DNA from: Brevinema andersonii
GTDB lineage: Bacteria; Spirochaetota; Brevinematia; Brevinematales; Brevinemataceae
Reading direction: 5' to 3'
DNA: 36,237 bases
Assembly: GCF_900112165.1 (NCBI RefSeq)
Contig: NZ_FOKY01000010.1
Location: forward strand, 1 to 36,237
Shown here in pieces: positions 1 through 7,910 of the stretch. How positions within the stretch are numbered: the first letter of the stretch is position 1; every line of letters starts with the position of its first letter. The position numbers and the translations under genes are program-made. The notes beneath the pieces are model-generated. The model searched no databases. It saw nothing but the letters and a program-made list of their open reading frames with translations, and had not been told where the DNA came from.

Positions 1-57
1 CGCCATCTTGAAACTAATAAATCTAAGTATCTCAATCATTAAAGTTAATGAAGATGA

Positions 58-330
58 ATGCCTGATATTTCTGCAACGTATCAATCTTTCAAAGGACATA
101 GATTAGAAAATGGAATTTTTAGGGCAGACAGAAAGCTAACAGGCTGGAATGATGTTATTATACATATAATGTTACGAAGCAGCAGAGACAACCTCATATC
201 CCCAATAAATAAATTAGATCCGAATGCAGAACCGGATTGGGTTCTTCTTAAAGTCAGTTATTATGCTGCCATGTTTCATGATAATGACTTGCCCAAATAT
301 GTTACTTTCTATTTCTATTCAAATTTCTAA
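58..330 (+). CDS. Doubtful small hypothetical ORF (90 aa)
   Basis: An ATG-started ORF of 90 codons follows directly after an in-frame TGA. I recognise no family. The translation is mixed hydrophilic and aromatic, with no signal peptide or membrane segment, and ends in the aromatic stretch YVTFYFYSNF. No convincing Shine-Dalgarno sequence lies before the ATG; the nearest purines (GAAGATGA) overlap the stop codon. It sits at the left edge in sequence that looks partly decayed, so it may be a remnant of a longer gene rather than a functional one. Confidence that it is a real gene is low. Confidence 0.25.
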   Translation: MPDISATYQSFKGHRLENGIFRADRKLTGWNDVIIHIMLRSSRDNLISPINKLDPNAEPDWVLLKVSYYAAMFHDNDLPKYVTFYFYSNF

Positions 331-674
331 GGAAAATTTTTAACCAACACCCCTTCCCGAAATACTCGGGGAGGATTTATTTCATCAAGTACCAGATCTT
401 CCTCATAAAACTAATATCCAGAAAAGAATTCTTCAAAGTCTTAAAGCAAATTTCGCATGACAGTAGAATTCAAATTATAAAAATTACAAAATTATTTATA
501 TCTAGATTCAATTTTGATACAGAACGTTCAGCAAGATATAGCTTCTCAAGCCTCAGATATCCGCGATTTGAATTTTAAATTATTGTAGATTTTCAGCTTT
601 ACAGTGTCACTAAATAACACTTATAACAGTACCAAACTAAACTTCCCTTAACTCCCTAGGAAAAAGAGCTTCGC
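331..674. other. Gene-poor stretch with possible decayed coding sequence
   Basis: There is no intact ORF here. Two short stretches read like protein in different + frames: one from about 376 to 462, beginning EDLFHQVPDLPHKTNIQ and ending at TGA, and one from about 481 to 588, containing VQQDIASQASDIRDLNFKLL and ending at TAG. Such frame-hopping fits an eroded gene but could be chance. A short inverted repeat (CCCGA/TCGGG, about 357-371) has no T-run after it, so I do not call a terminator. Confidence 0.3.
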
Positions 675-703
675 TTGAAAATAGGAAAAAAAAATGTTAT
701 AAT
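675..703 (+). promoter_or_regulatory. Sigma-70-type promoter for the β-barrel/S55 unit
   Basis: TTGAAA (675-680), a 17-bp spacer, then TATAAT (698-703). This near-consensus arrangement predicts transcription starting near 710, just before the ATG at 723. It also argues against translation starting at the TTG at 675, because that codon is part of the -35 element. Confidence 0.65.
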
Positions 704-722
704 AACTCAGAATTTGAAAAGG

Positions 723-2297
723 ATGACTTCTTTGACTTTTAAAAAGTTATTTTTTTTTACTGCTTTTTGTTTTTTCCCTAACTTGATATACACTCAAACT
801 CAGGATTCTGATAATATTATTCTTCCGGACATTGATTTTTCTATTGTTGATAATAGTTCCATCAATACAGTGGATACAGAAGATGCGCTTCTTAATGATA
901 GAAATCCTGAATTCCAAAAAGTGTATTGGGAAGAATTAACCGCAAATAGTCTAACAAGTGGATTATCCCGCAGTATATATCATACACAAAAACAAAATTT
1001 TTCAACAATAAAATTTTTATACGGTTCATTCAACACCATGAAAATCAATGCTTTATTGCAAAGATTGACCAATAATTTTTTCTATAAAATTTCTTATGAC
1101 AATTTAATACGTCATCATTTATCTATCAACAATGTTCCCTATCTCCATAGCGCGCGTTATCAGAACAATTTTTTCAGTGAATTTAGTTACAACTTACCAT
1201 ACACTTTTTTCAAAGGGACTATCTCATATCAACAAAAAAAAATTTCTTTTTTCGGTTCTGACAAAAATCAATTTTCTCATTTTTTACCGATCTCTTTTGA
1301 AATCAAATATTGGATCAATAATAAATCTTTTATTGATACGGGTATAAAATCACAATTCTACTTGCAAAATTTCCAAACAGATCAAGGAAATACTTTGCAA
1401 AAACAATTTCTTAGTGATCTGATTCTTCACAGCACTTATCAAGCCAGTTTTACTGATTGGAATATTTTCAAAGCTGATCTTGTTTATGAATTTAACTATA
1501 TTGATAAAACCACACATCAAGATATCGGTTATATTACACTATTAACAGAATTTAATCTTACCAAAGATCTCATCCTAAAATTAGGAGGTACTTTTGTTCC
1601 TTCAAATGTTCATAAATTTTTTGGCTGGCCGGAAGTATCTTTAAGCTATAATTATGGTGAAATCTTCCATATTTCTGCTAGCATGAGCGGACAATATTCG
1701 CCACTCAGCGCCCAATTACTAGCATCAGAAATTCAATTATATTCTTACAACAAAACACCTGAAACAAAATGGATTTATCAAATTTCAACAACAATTAATG
1801 CTTCATCATTTTTTGAGATTAATGGCTATTTTAAATCAGATTGTTATTTCACGAAACGTTTATATTCCTATGATTATACAGAAAATTTATATCTTTTTTC
1901 TGAAAATGGAAAAATTAATATTTTGGGATCAGGAATATCAGTAAGTACACGCTATCCAGATATTTTTGATTTATCTTTTGTATACTCTTGGGAAAACTTC
2001 CCAAAAACATGGCTTTTATACAGTCAGCATATATTTGATTTAACATCAGGATTAGGTTACAAGCCGATAGGCTTTTGGTTTGAAACGAGTTTTAAAATAC
2101 TATCACCACGCATCTTAGATAAAGAATTTTCCAATAACGTGCTGCTTTTAAATTTCAAACTTAGCCAAAAAATTAAAAAGATAGCAACCCTAACACTTGA
2201 ATTAGAAAATACCCTTAATCAACCTATATTCTATCGTGTTGGTGCTCCAGCTGGCGGTATTCAGGCCACAGGTGGCTTTCAATTAAACTTTAATTAA
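723..2297 (+). CDS. Putative outer-membrane β-barrel protein (524 aa)
   Basis: The N-terminus reads as a signal peptide: a Lys pair, then a Phe-rich hydrophobic core, with likely cleavage after LIYTQ. The mature part has alternating polar/aromatic segments typical of β-strands throughout and ends GGFQLNFN, an aromatic terminus like those recognised by the BAM machinery. That points to an outer-membrane barrel; I cannot name the family. The start at 723 is preceded directly by AAAAGG. An alternative is TTG at 732, which gives better spacing from the same AAAAGG and keeps the signal peptide. Starts further upstream fall inside the promoter. The S55 peptidase gene follows after 9 bp, so the two are probably co-transcribed. 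Confidence 0.75.
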   Translation: MTSLTFKKLFFFTAFCFFPNLIYTQTQDSDNIILPDIDFSIVDNSSINTVDTEDALLNDRNPEFQKVYWEELTANSLTSGLSRSIYHTQKQNFSTIKFLYGSFNTMKINALLQRLTNNFFYKISYDNLIRHHLSINNVPYLHSARYQNNFFSEFSYNLPYTFFKGTISYQQKKISFFGSDKNQFSHFLPISFEIKYWINNKSFIDTGIKSQFYLQNFQTDQGNTLQKQFLSDLILHSTYQASFTDWNIFKADLVYEFNYIDKTTHQDIGYITLLTEFNLTKDLILKLGGTFVPSNVHKFFGWPEVSLSYNYGEIFHISASMSGQYSPLSAQLLASEIQLYSYNKTPETKWIYQISTTINASSFFEINGYFKSDCYFTKRLYSYDYTENLYLFSENGKINILGSGISVSTRYPDIFDLSFVYSWENFPKTWLLYSQHIFDLTSGLGYKPIGFWFETSFKILSPRILDKEFSNNVLLLNFKLSQKIKKIATLTLELENTLNQPIFYRVGAPAGGIQATGGFQLNFN

Positions 2298-2306
2298 GAG
2301 GAACTT

Positions 2307-4004
2307 ATGAAATACTTTTTTTGGTCTATTATTTTCGTTTCCGGAATTGTTTTCGGTCAGGAATTTTATAAAGTAGAAGACTTAAAACCCGGCTCCAAAG
2401 GCTACGCATTAACCGTTTTTCAAGGCACCGAACCAGAAAAAATTGATCTTGAAATCATTGATTATATGCCCAATCGTATGGCAAAAGCAGGCTTAATTCT
2501 TGTAAAGCTCTCCGGAGACAAAATAGAACGTACTCGTGTTGCTGCTGGCATGAGTGGAAGCCCGGTTTACGTAGACGACAAACTCGTAGGAGCACTAGCT
2601 TACACATGGGCTAACGCTAGAGAATTAATGGCAGGTGTCGTACCTATACAAGATATGCTTTCTGACAAAAAGCGCGGGGTAGTTATTCCAATCAATGGAA
2701 ATAATAATTCTATCAATCCCATAAAAAGTGCCTGGTCACTGACAGGATTGGATGATCCGGAATTGCTTTATGCTGTTCAAAACATTGCAACTGCTCCTAT
2801 TTCCGGTGTAGAATTAAACATACCGGTAAAGTCATCTCGCTTAAATAACAACGTCCCCTTAAAGCCAGGAGATTCTGTTGCTATTAAACTAATTGATGGA
2901 GATATTAATCTTGCATCTATAGGTACAGTAACCTATGTAAATGGTGAAGATGTATATATTTATGGTCATCCTATGGAACAATGGGGACCAATAACATTAC
3001 CTCTAGCGAAAGCCAAAATTTATGACATTATTGCAAGTACGGAGTTATCATTCAAATTGGGAGCTGCTCAAGAAACTATTGGAGCTACTGTTTTTGATGG
3101 CTTATCATCAGTATACGGCCGCTTTGACCGCTATGCTCCTATGACTCCTGTATCTATCAGTTTTCGAAATTCTTATTATACTAATACCTACAATATTAAC
3201 ATCTCTCAATCGCAAAAATATTTACCTGTGTTGCTTAGTGAAGGAATTGGCTCGATTTTAAATCGAGAGTTAGGAACCAACATAGAAAAAAGAATAAAAT
3301 TATCTTGGAATATGGAATTTACTAATAAAAAATCTGTTACCAATACTGCATTATGGGTAAAAAATACTATTTACGATCCTATTTCTATTAAAGGATTCTG
3401 GAAAGACTATGTATCCATTTTATGGAATAATCCCATTACCCATTTAGTTCCTGAAAAAATTACATTAACTGTAGACATTGAAGATCAGCCTTATAGTCAC
3501 TACTATACGCACAACAGCAAATTAAATCGCTATGAATTTCTTCCTGGAGATACCATTTATATTCGCACTACCTTATCAGAGCCTCAAGGTGACACTTTTT
3601 TCACTAATGTGAGTTTTAAGTTGCCACAAAATTTGAAGAGTGGCCAGTATACTATTTTAATTGGAAGCGGAATCTCTATTGAAACAGAAATTAATAACAC
3701 ATTTTCAGAATCTCAGGCAATAAAAACAGAACAAAAACTGATTCAAGAATTACAGAAACCTATTCTAACAGAAGAATTTAAAATAGTATTAATCGACACA
3801 CAAAATGCCAGTAGTATAGGAAACAGCATTTTAGAAAATATTCCTATCTCTCGCCGTTCTCTTTTTAAGACCAGAAATACTAAAGGATCAGAATTAAATT
3901 CTCCTAAATTAACAGAACAATCGATTTTTTTTGATAAGCCTATTCTTGGAATTGATTCGCTTGTAATCAATGTTATTGAGGCTAGTCCCATCAGTGCACC
4001 ATAA
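2307..4004 (+). CDS. SpoIVB peptidase S55 domain protein, secreted
   Basis: 565 aa with an N-terminal hydrophobic signal ending near VFGQ. The S55 fingerprint is clear: KPGSKGYALTVFQGT (residues 27-41), then AAGMSGSPVYVDDKLVGA (79-96), where Ser83 lines up with the Ser of the chymotrypsin-type GDSGGP motif. SIGTVTY...YIYGHPM follows at about 204-223, with His221 as the probable catalytic His. In Bacillus SpoIVB the His block precedes the Ser block; here the order is reversed. The C-terminal 300 residues are β-rich with no family I can name. An RBS (AAGAGGAAC) precedes the ATG, 9 bp after the β-barrel gene, so a joint envelope role is likely but inferred. The 3' end overlaps the convergent gene by 14 bp. 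Confidence 0.8.
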   Translation: MKYFFWSIIFVSGIVFGQEFYKVEDLKPGSKGYALTVFQGTEPEKIDLEIIDYMPNRMAKAGLILVKLSGDKIERTRVAAGMSGSPVYVDDKLVGALAYTWANARELMAGVVPIQDMLSDKKRGVVIPINGNNNSINPIKSAWSLTGLDDPELLYAVQNIATAPISGVELNIPVKSSRLNNNVPLKPGDSVAIKLIDGDINLASIGTVTYVNGEDVYIYGHPMEQWGPITLPLAKAKIYDIIASTELSFKLGAAQETIGATVFDGLSSVYGRFDRYAPMTPVSISFRNSYYTNTYNINISQSQKYLPVLLSEGIGSILNRELGTNIEKRIKLSWNMEFTNKKSVTNTALWVKNTIYDPISIKGFWKDYVSILWNNPITHLVPEKITLTVDIEDQPYSHYYTHNSKLNRYEFLPGDTIYIRTTLSEPQGDTFFTNVSFKLPQNLKSGQYTILIGSGISIETEINNTFSESQAIKTEQKLIQELQKPILTEEFKIVLIDTQNASSIGNSILENIPISRRSLFKTRNTKGSELNSPKLTEQSIFFDKPILGIDSLVINVIEASPISAP

Positions 4005-4383
4005 TTCCTTTAATTTTTAAGAGTGTTATCCCTTCTTCATTCATAGGAACATACCCACGATTAACAAGGTGTTGGGTATATATTTTATTATAAAAAAATG
4101 CCCCTAAAACATGCACTACAAAACCATATAATAAATTCCAACTGTTATTAGATGTCCAGATTACAGATAACATTTGAAAATTTATCAAATGACTGTTTTG
4201 AAAGATCAAAGGAGTGTTATAATTAATTGTAATATAAAGAATTAAAAGAATCAGAAACATTTTCAAGTCTCCGCGGATTAATGGAACAAATCCTCCAAAA
4301 AAAAGAGTTGTCCATGAAAATCCTAAAATCCCTATCTTTATTTCATTATTTCTTTTATTTTTTAATATAAGGGTAATTGCCAT
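3991..4383 (-). CDS. Small integral membrane protein, DUF2628-like (130 aa)
   Basis: The opening region has GFSWTTLFFGGFVPLIRGDLK (residues 20-40), matching my recollection of small DUF2628-type membrane proteins, in which this phrase precedes the first membrane helix. A second hydrophobic helix follows (about 42-60) and a third at about 82-100. The tail NKIYTQHLVNRGYVPMNEEG is also typical of the group. Function is unknown. It is the third gene of the accA-pfp operon: its ATG lies 12 bp after the pfp stop, with GAGGA as RBS. Its 3' end overlaps the S55 gene convergently by 14 bp. The gene call is firm; the family name is a recollection, not a search. Confidence 0.65.
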   Translation of the reverse strand: MAITLILKNKRNNEIKIGILGFSWTTLFFGGFVPLIRGDLKMFLILLILYITINYNTPLIFQNSHLINFQMLSVIWTSNNSWNLLYGFVVHVLGAFFYNKIYTQHLVNRGYVPMNEEGITLLKIKGIMVH

Positions 4384-4395
4384 CAGATCCTCGAT

Positions 4396-6114
4396 TTAAT
4401 TTAACTGAATATCTTGCCCTAAATTAAATGATAAATCAGAATAGCCACTATTCAAAGCAACAGATATAGGAACTTGTTTAGCAGTAATTCCTAATAATTG
4501 ACGTGGTCCAGGAGAACAAAAAACATCAGATTCTGCCCAGATATTTCGTCTTTCTGCAAAAAACAGAAAAGCCTGAGAGTCTAGTTTTACTAATGCTTTT
4601 TCGATCACAAACTCATCTTTTCCATGCCTACTTTCTATATTCAGCAAGCCTGTGAGTGGCAAAGCTTGGATTCTTCCTCCATGCTGAAGGTCTGTTAATG
4701 CTGCCATATAACCTGTATACTTGCTCAAAGCAAGTGATCCAGCCACAAGCCCCAAATTTAAACAATAAGCAGCATCAAACAACGTAGGAGCCCCACAACG
4801 CCCTTCATAACCAAAAAAATGGTTCATCGTATTGAATTTAAACGACTCTAAATGAGGTATTATCTTTTTTTGTTCGGAAATGCGTCTTGATACCATCTCT
4901 ATAACCAGCATTTCCGTAGGAATCTGAGATAAAGGTAAATTCCCATGAGAATCCCGATCCAAAAGTAGCATCTCCTGAATATTAGGAGGTAAACTCTTAT
5001 ATAAACTGATATTTTCCTGATTGAGTGAAGCAATAATAAATTGATATTTCTGGGATTTATCCATTCGAGAAAAATCATCAACATTATGCCCAATAGTATG
5101 ATCCATTTCCGAAAGCAGAACCCTCATTTCTGGAATAAATTCTATAAATCCCTCAGGAATAAGCACAAGACCATGATTAATTCCTTTTCCTGCGCGCTTA
5201 ATGATGACTTCTGCAATTTCATTCACAACAGTTTGGAGTGATTTGTTTTTTTCTTTTATCTCTTCGGAAATAATAGTATATGCTGGTTTCGTCTGGAGAG
5301 CCGTTTCTAATGCCACATGACTAGCCGCCCGACCCATAATTTTAACAAAATGCCAATACTTCAACGAAGAAGCTGTATCCTGTAAAATATTGCCTACCAT
5401 TTCCGAATAAATCTTTGTAGCTGTATCAAATCCAAATGATATTGGTAAAAGATCTCCCAATTGAAGATCGCCATCTATGGTTTTAGGTACTCCGATAACA
5501 GCTACTTTCTGAGGAGCCAAAATTTCAGCAAGTATGGCAGCATTTGTATTAGAATCATCACCTCCAACAATAATAATTGCATCTAATTGATAATGGTTTA
5601 CCACTTCTTTAACTTTTTCAAACTGTTCTTCTGTTTTTATTTTTGTACGATCAGATCCCAGAAGATCAAAACCACCTGTATTAACAACTTGTAGTACTAA
5701 TTCATCTGTTAACTCAAAAAAATCACCTGCTAATAGCCCTTTTGGACCAGCCTTAACGCCTAGAAGAGTATTTTTTTCTCCTAAAGCTTTTTTTATACCA
5801 ACAACTATATTATGACCACCAGACGCAGGACCACCAGAAAACAATACAGCAACTCGAAGGTTTTCTACATTAATAAAAGAATCGGCAACTAAAATTTTAT
5901 TTTCACTTAATGCAATGCTCTGAGGAAAGGCTTCCGCTACTGCACTTTGATCTTTCGTATTTAATATATGATCGCTTTTTTTGAATGATATAGGATTAAT
6001 TTTGCCTTTATTAAGAAAAGTTTCAACAACAGGTACTGATAAATTTTTAATAAAATCTTCAAACAAAGAATGATGATTTTCCATTTTTATTAAATTTTGA
6101 ACTAACTCATTCAT
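4396..6114 (-). CDS. pfp: Pyrophosphate--fructose-6-phosphate 1-phosphotransferase
   Basis: Catalyses reversible PPi-dependent phosphorylation of fructose 6-phosphate to fructose 1,6-bisphosphate in cytoplasmic glycolysis. At 572 aa it matches the long (PFP β-like) PPi-PFK class known in spirochaetes and plants. Visible motifs are GGPASGGHN (94-102, phosphate-binding loop), GGDDSNTNAA (184-193; an Asp here rather than Gly marks PPi over ATP use), PKTIDGD (210-216, with the PPi-selective Lys and catalytic Asp) and MGRAASHVALE (260-270, sugar-phosphate contacts). AGGAGA lies 8 bp before the ATG. It sits 37 bp downstream of accA in the same operon. All key residues are present and there is no truncation. 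Confidence 0.95.
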   Translation of the reverse strand: MNELVQNLIKMENHHSLFEDFIKNLSVPVVETFLNKGKINPISFKKSDHILNTKDQSAVAEAFPQSIALSENKILVADSFINVENLRVAVLFSGGPASGGHNIVVGIKKALGEKNTLLGVKAGPKGLLAGDFFELTDELVLQVVNTGGFDLLGSDRTKIKTEEQFEKVKEVVNHYQLDAIIIVGGDDSNTNAAILAEILAPQKVAVIGVPKTIDGDLQLGDLLPISFGFDTATKIYSEMVGNILQDTASSLKYWHFVKIMGRAASHVALETALQTKPAYTIISEEIKEKNKSLQTVVNEIAEVIIKRAGKGINHGLVLIPEGFIEFIPEMRVLLSEMDHTIGHNVDDFSRMDKSQKYQFIIASLNQENISLYKSLPPNIQEMLLLDRDSHGNLPLSQIPTEMLVIEMVSRRISEQKKIIPHLESFKFNTMNHFFGYEGRCGAPTLFDAAYCLNLGLVAGSLALSKYTGYMAALTDLQHGGRIQALPLTGLLNIESRHGKDEFVIEKALVKLDSQAFLFFAERRNIWAESDVFCSPGPRQLLGITAKQVPISVALNSGYSDLSFNLGQDIQLN

Positions 6115-6151
6115 TAATTTTCTCCTTTTTCGCTAAAAACACCCTAAAAAT

Positions 6152-7096
6152 TTATACTTTTTCTTCAAAAACACCAAATTTTCTAAATCGATCATAGCGA
6201 GACTGCAACAATTTAGGAATACTTTTCTTTTTTAGAACTTCCAGATCGTCTAATAGATGTTTTGATAGGGTGTTCATTGTTTCTTCATGGGATCGTTGGG
6301 CACCACCTAACGGCTCTTGAATTACTCCATCAACAATACCAAATTTTTTGAGATGCGAAGCTGTATAACATAATGCTTCAGCAGCTTGTGTAGACTTTGA
6401 TGAATCATGCCATAGAATGGAAGCACAAGATTCAGGAGAAATAACTGAATAAATAGAGTTTTCAAGCAATAAAACCTTATCAGCAACAGCAATACCCAAT
6501 GCTCCCCCACTACCACCTTCTCCTATAATTACAGAAATAATAGGTACTTTGATTCCGAAAAATTCCATAAGATTCCGTGCGATTGCTTCACCTTGACCTC
6601 GTTCTTCAGCACCAATTCCAGGATATGCTCCGGGAGTATCCACAAAAGTAATAATAGGCTTTCGAAACTTTTGTGCAAGCTTAGCAGCACGTAATGCTTT
6701 ACGATATCCTTCGGGATTAGGCATACCGAAATTCCGTTTCAAACGCGAATCAATATCAAATCCTTTTTCCTGACCAATCAACATCACTTTTTCATCACCC
6801 AGCATTGCCCAACCAGTAACAATAGCACCATCATCACCAAAATAACGATCACCATGGAATTCCAAAAAATCATGAAACATGCCTTGGGTATAATCCAAAA
6901 ATCCAGGACGTTCAGGATGTCGTGCTACTTGTGTAATTTGCCATGGTGTAAGATTTCCATAAATTTGCTGCAAGCGTTCTTGACGTTTTTTTTCTAAGAC
7001 TTCAACTTTTAGCATATCAACAACAGGAGATTCACGTAACTCTGCCAAAAGCCCATCAAATTCTTTTATTTCATTTTCAAAATCCAAATAGTACAT
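6152..7096 (-). CDS. accA: Acetyl-CoA carboxylase carboxyltransferase subunit alpha
   Basis: The α half of the carboxyltransferase that moves CO2 from carboxybiotin to acetyl-CoA, giving malonyl-CoA for fatty acid synthesis. At 314 aa it has the usual AccA length. Signature stretches are FHGDRYFGDDGAIVTG (about 79-94), FVDTPGAYPGIGAEERGQGE (about 151-170) and GEGGSGGALGIAVAD (about 193-207), the oxyanion and CoA-binding glycines. Its N-terminal helical region (LDFENEIKEFD, then LTPWQITQVARHPERP) is normal for the family. RBS is AGAGGA. It is the first gene of an operon with pfp and a small membrane protein. No accD or biotin carboxylase gene is in this window, so the rest of the complex must be encoded elsewhere. 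Confidence 0.96.
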   Translation of the reverse strand: MYYLDFENEIKEFDGLLAELRESPVVDMLKVEVLEKKRQERLQQIYGNLTPWQITQVARHPERPGFLDYTQGMFHDFLEFHGDRYFGDDGAIVTGWAMLGDEKVMLIGQEKGFDIDSRLKRNFGMPNPEGYRKALRAAKLAQKFRKPIITFVDTPGAYPGIGAEERGQGEAIARNLMEFFGIKVPIISVIIGEGGSGGALGIAVADKVLLLENSIYSVISPESCASILWHDSSKSTQAAEALCYTASHLKKFGIVDGVIQEPLGGAQRSHEETMNTLSKHLLDDLEVLKKKSIPKLLQSRYDRFRKFGVFEEKV

Positions 7097-7130
7097 TTTA
7101 TTCCTCTTAAGTATATATTAAGATTTTATC

Positions 7131-7159
7131 ATTATATCTTATTATTATATTATCGTCAA
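7131..7159 (-). promoter_or_regulatory. Sigma-70 promoter of accA-pfp operon
   Basis: On the minus strand, TTGACG (7159-7154), a 17-bp spacer, then TATAAT (7136-7131). The -10 lies about 34 bp upstream of the accA ATG. This is the only good promoter I see for the three-gene operon. Confidence 0.7.
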
Positions 7160-7168
7160 GCATTACTT

Positions 7169-7197
7169 GAATAAAAATAAGAGCAATAAACTTGCCC
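7169..7197 (-). terminator. Weak candidate terminator after the cyclophilin gene
   Basis: Reading the minus strand just past the stop, GAGGGCAA, then GTTTA, then TTGCTC can form a stem with a two-base bulge, followed by TTATTTTTATT. The stem is short and imperfect, so this is a tentative call. Confidence 0.35.
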
Positions 7198-7785
7198 TCA
7201 CTTTTCTACTTTTTTCTGCTGTCTTTGTTGCTGTTTTGGTACCATAATGAAAACTTTTTCCATTTTAACAGGCTGAATTGGTCTGTCATTAAGATCAACT
7301 TTTACTCTTCCAATTTTCCTGACAATATCCATTCCCCTAATGACTTGACCAAAAATAGCATGCTTACCGTCGAGCCAAGTGGTTGGCGCCAACGTAATGA
7401 AAAATTGCGAGCCACCAGTATTTGGACCTGCATTAGCCATTGATAATACGCCAGCTTGAGAATGTTTGAGTCGGCTACTAAATTCATCTCTTATTGTATA
7501 GCCTGGACCCCCCGTACCATTACCGTTTGGGTCACCGGTTTGAATCATAAAATTATCAATCACACGATGAAAAATTAATCCGTTATAAAAACCTTTATTG
7601 GCTAATTTAATAAAATTACTAGCTGTAACTGGACTTTTGTCGACAAAAAGCTCGACCGTTATCTCGCCAAGCGACGTTTTAATAAGCGCTGTGGGATTTT
7701 GGGGATTGACAGGTTGTATTAACTGAGCATGCATAATAGGACCTCCTAAAAACGCGACACTTATCAAAATACCTAAAAATTTCAT
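7198..7785 (-). CDS. Secreted cyclophilin-type peptidyl-prolyl isomerase
   Basis: Catalyses cis-trans isomerisation of X-Pro bonds to aid folding of exported proteins. 195 aa, with a signal peptide ([15 protein letters not shown], cleavage near MHAQ). Cyclophilin landmarks are intact: FHRVI (72-76, catalytic Arg74), [16 protein letters not shown] (78-93), GSQFFI (125-130) and [10 protein letters not shown] (137-146). The C-terminus is a basic, Gln-rich tail ([12 protein letters not shown]). An ATG four codons upstream (7797) is in frame, but GAGGT lies between the two and is correctly spaced for 7785, so I choose 7785. It is transcribed divergently from ftsI. With a cleavable signal and no lipobox, it is probably periplasmic. 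Confidence 0.92.
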   Translation of the reverse strand: MKFLGILISVAFLGGPIMHAQLIQPVNPQNPTALIKTSLGEITVELFVDKSPVTASNFIKLANKGFYNGLIFHRVIDNFMIQTGDPNGNGTGGPGYTIRDEFSSRLKHSQAGVLSMANAGPNTGGSQFFITLAPTTWLDGKHAIFGQVIRGMDIVRKIGRVKVDLNDRPIQPVKMEKVFIMVPKQQQRQQKKVEK

Positions 7786-7817
7786 AGGTACCTCCATAAT
7801 TGATACTTTTTAAAATA

Positions 7818-7846
7818 ATATTAGCACATTTTTTTTATTTATGCAA
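7818..7846 (-). promoter_or_regulatory. Promoter of the cyclophilin gene
   Basis: On the minus strand, TTGCAT (7846-7841), a 17-bp spacer, then TAATAT (7823-7818). It is back to back with the ftsI promoter, with only three bases between the two -35 boxes. Confidence 0.55.
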
Positions 7847-7849
7847 TTT

Positions 7850-7878
7850 TTGCAATTTATAAAATTTTCTGTCATAAT
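7850..7878 (+). promoter_or_regulatory. Promoter of the ftsI-DUF502-DUF115 operon
   Basis: TTGCAA (7850-7855), a 17-bp spacer, then CATAAT (7873-7878), placing the transcription start around 7885, about 26 bp before the ATG at 7911. It faces away from the cyclophilin promoter. Confidence 0.55.
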
Positions 7879-7910
7879 ACTAAGAATTTCAATTGGGATT
7901 ATCATGCATT

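Noticed and set aside
357-371. CCCGA/TCGGG inverted repeat as a terminator
   Set aside because: The stem is five base pairs with no T-run on either side.
675-722. Extending the β-barrel protein to a TTG start at 675
   Set aside because: The TTG lies in a good -35 element and the extra 16 residues would spoil the signal peptide.
7786-7797. ATG at 7797 as start of the cyclophilin
   Set aside because: GAGGT sits between the two ATGs with correct spacing only for the one at 7785.
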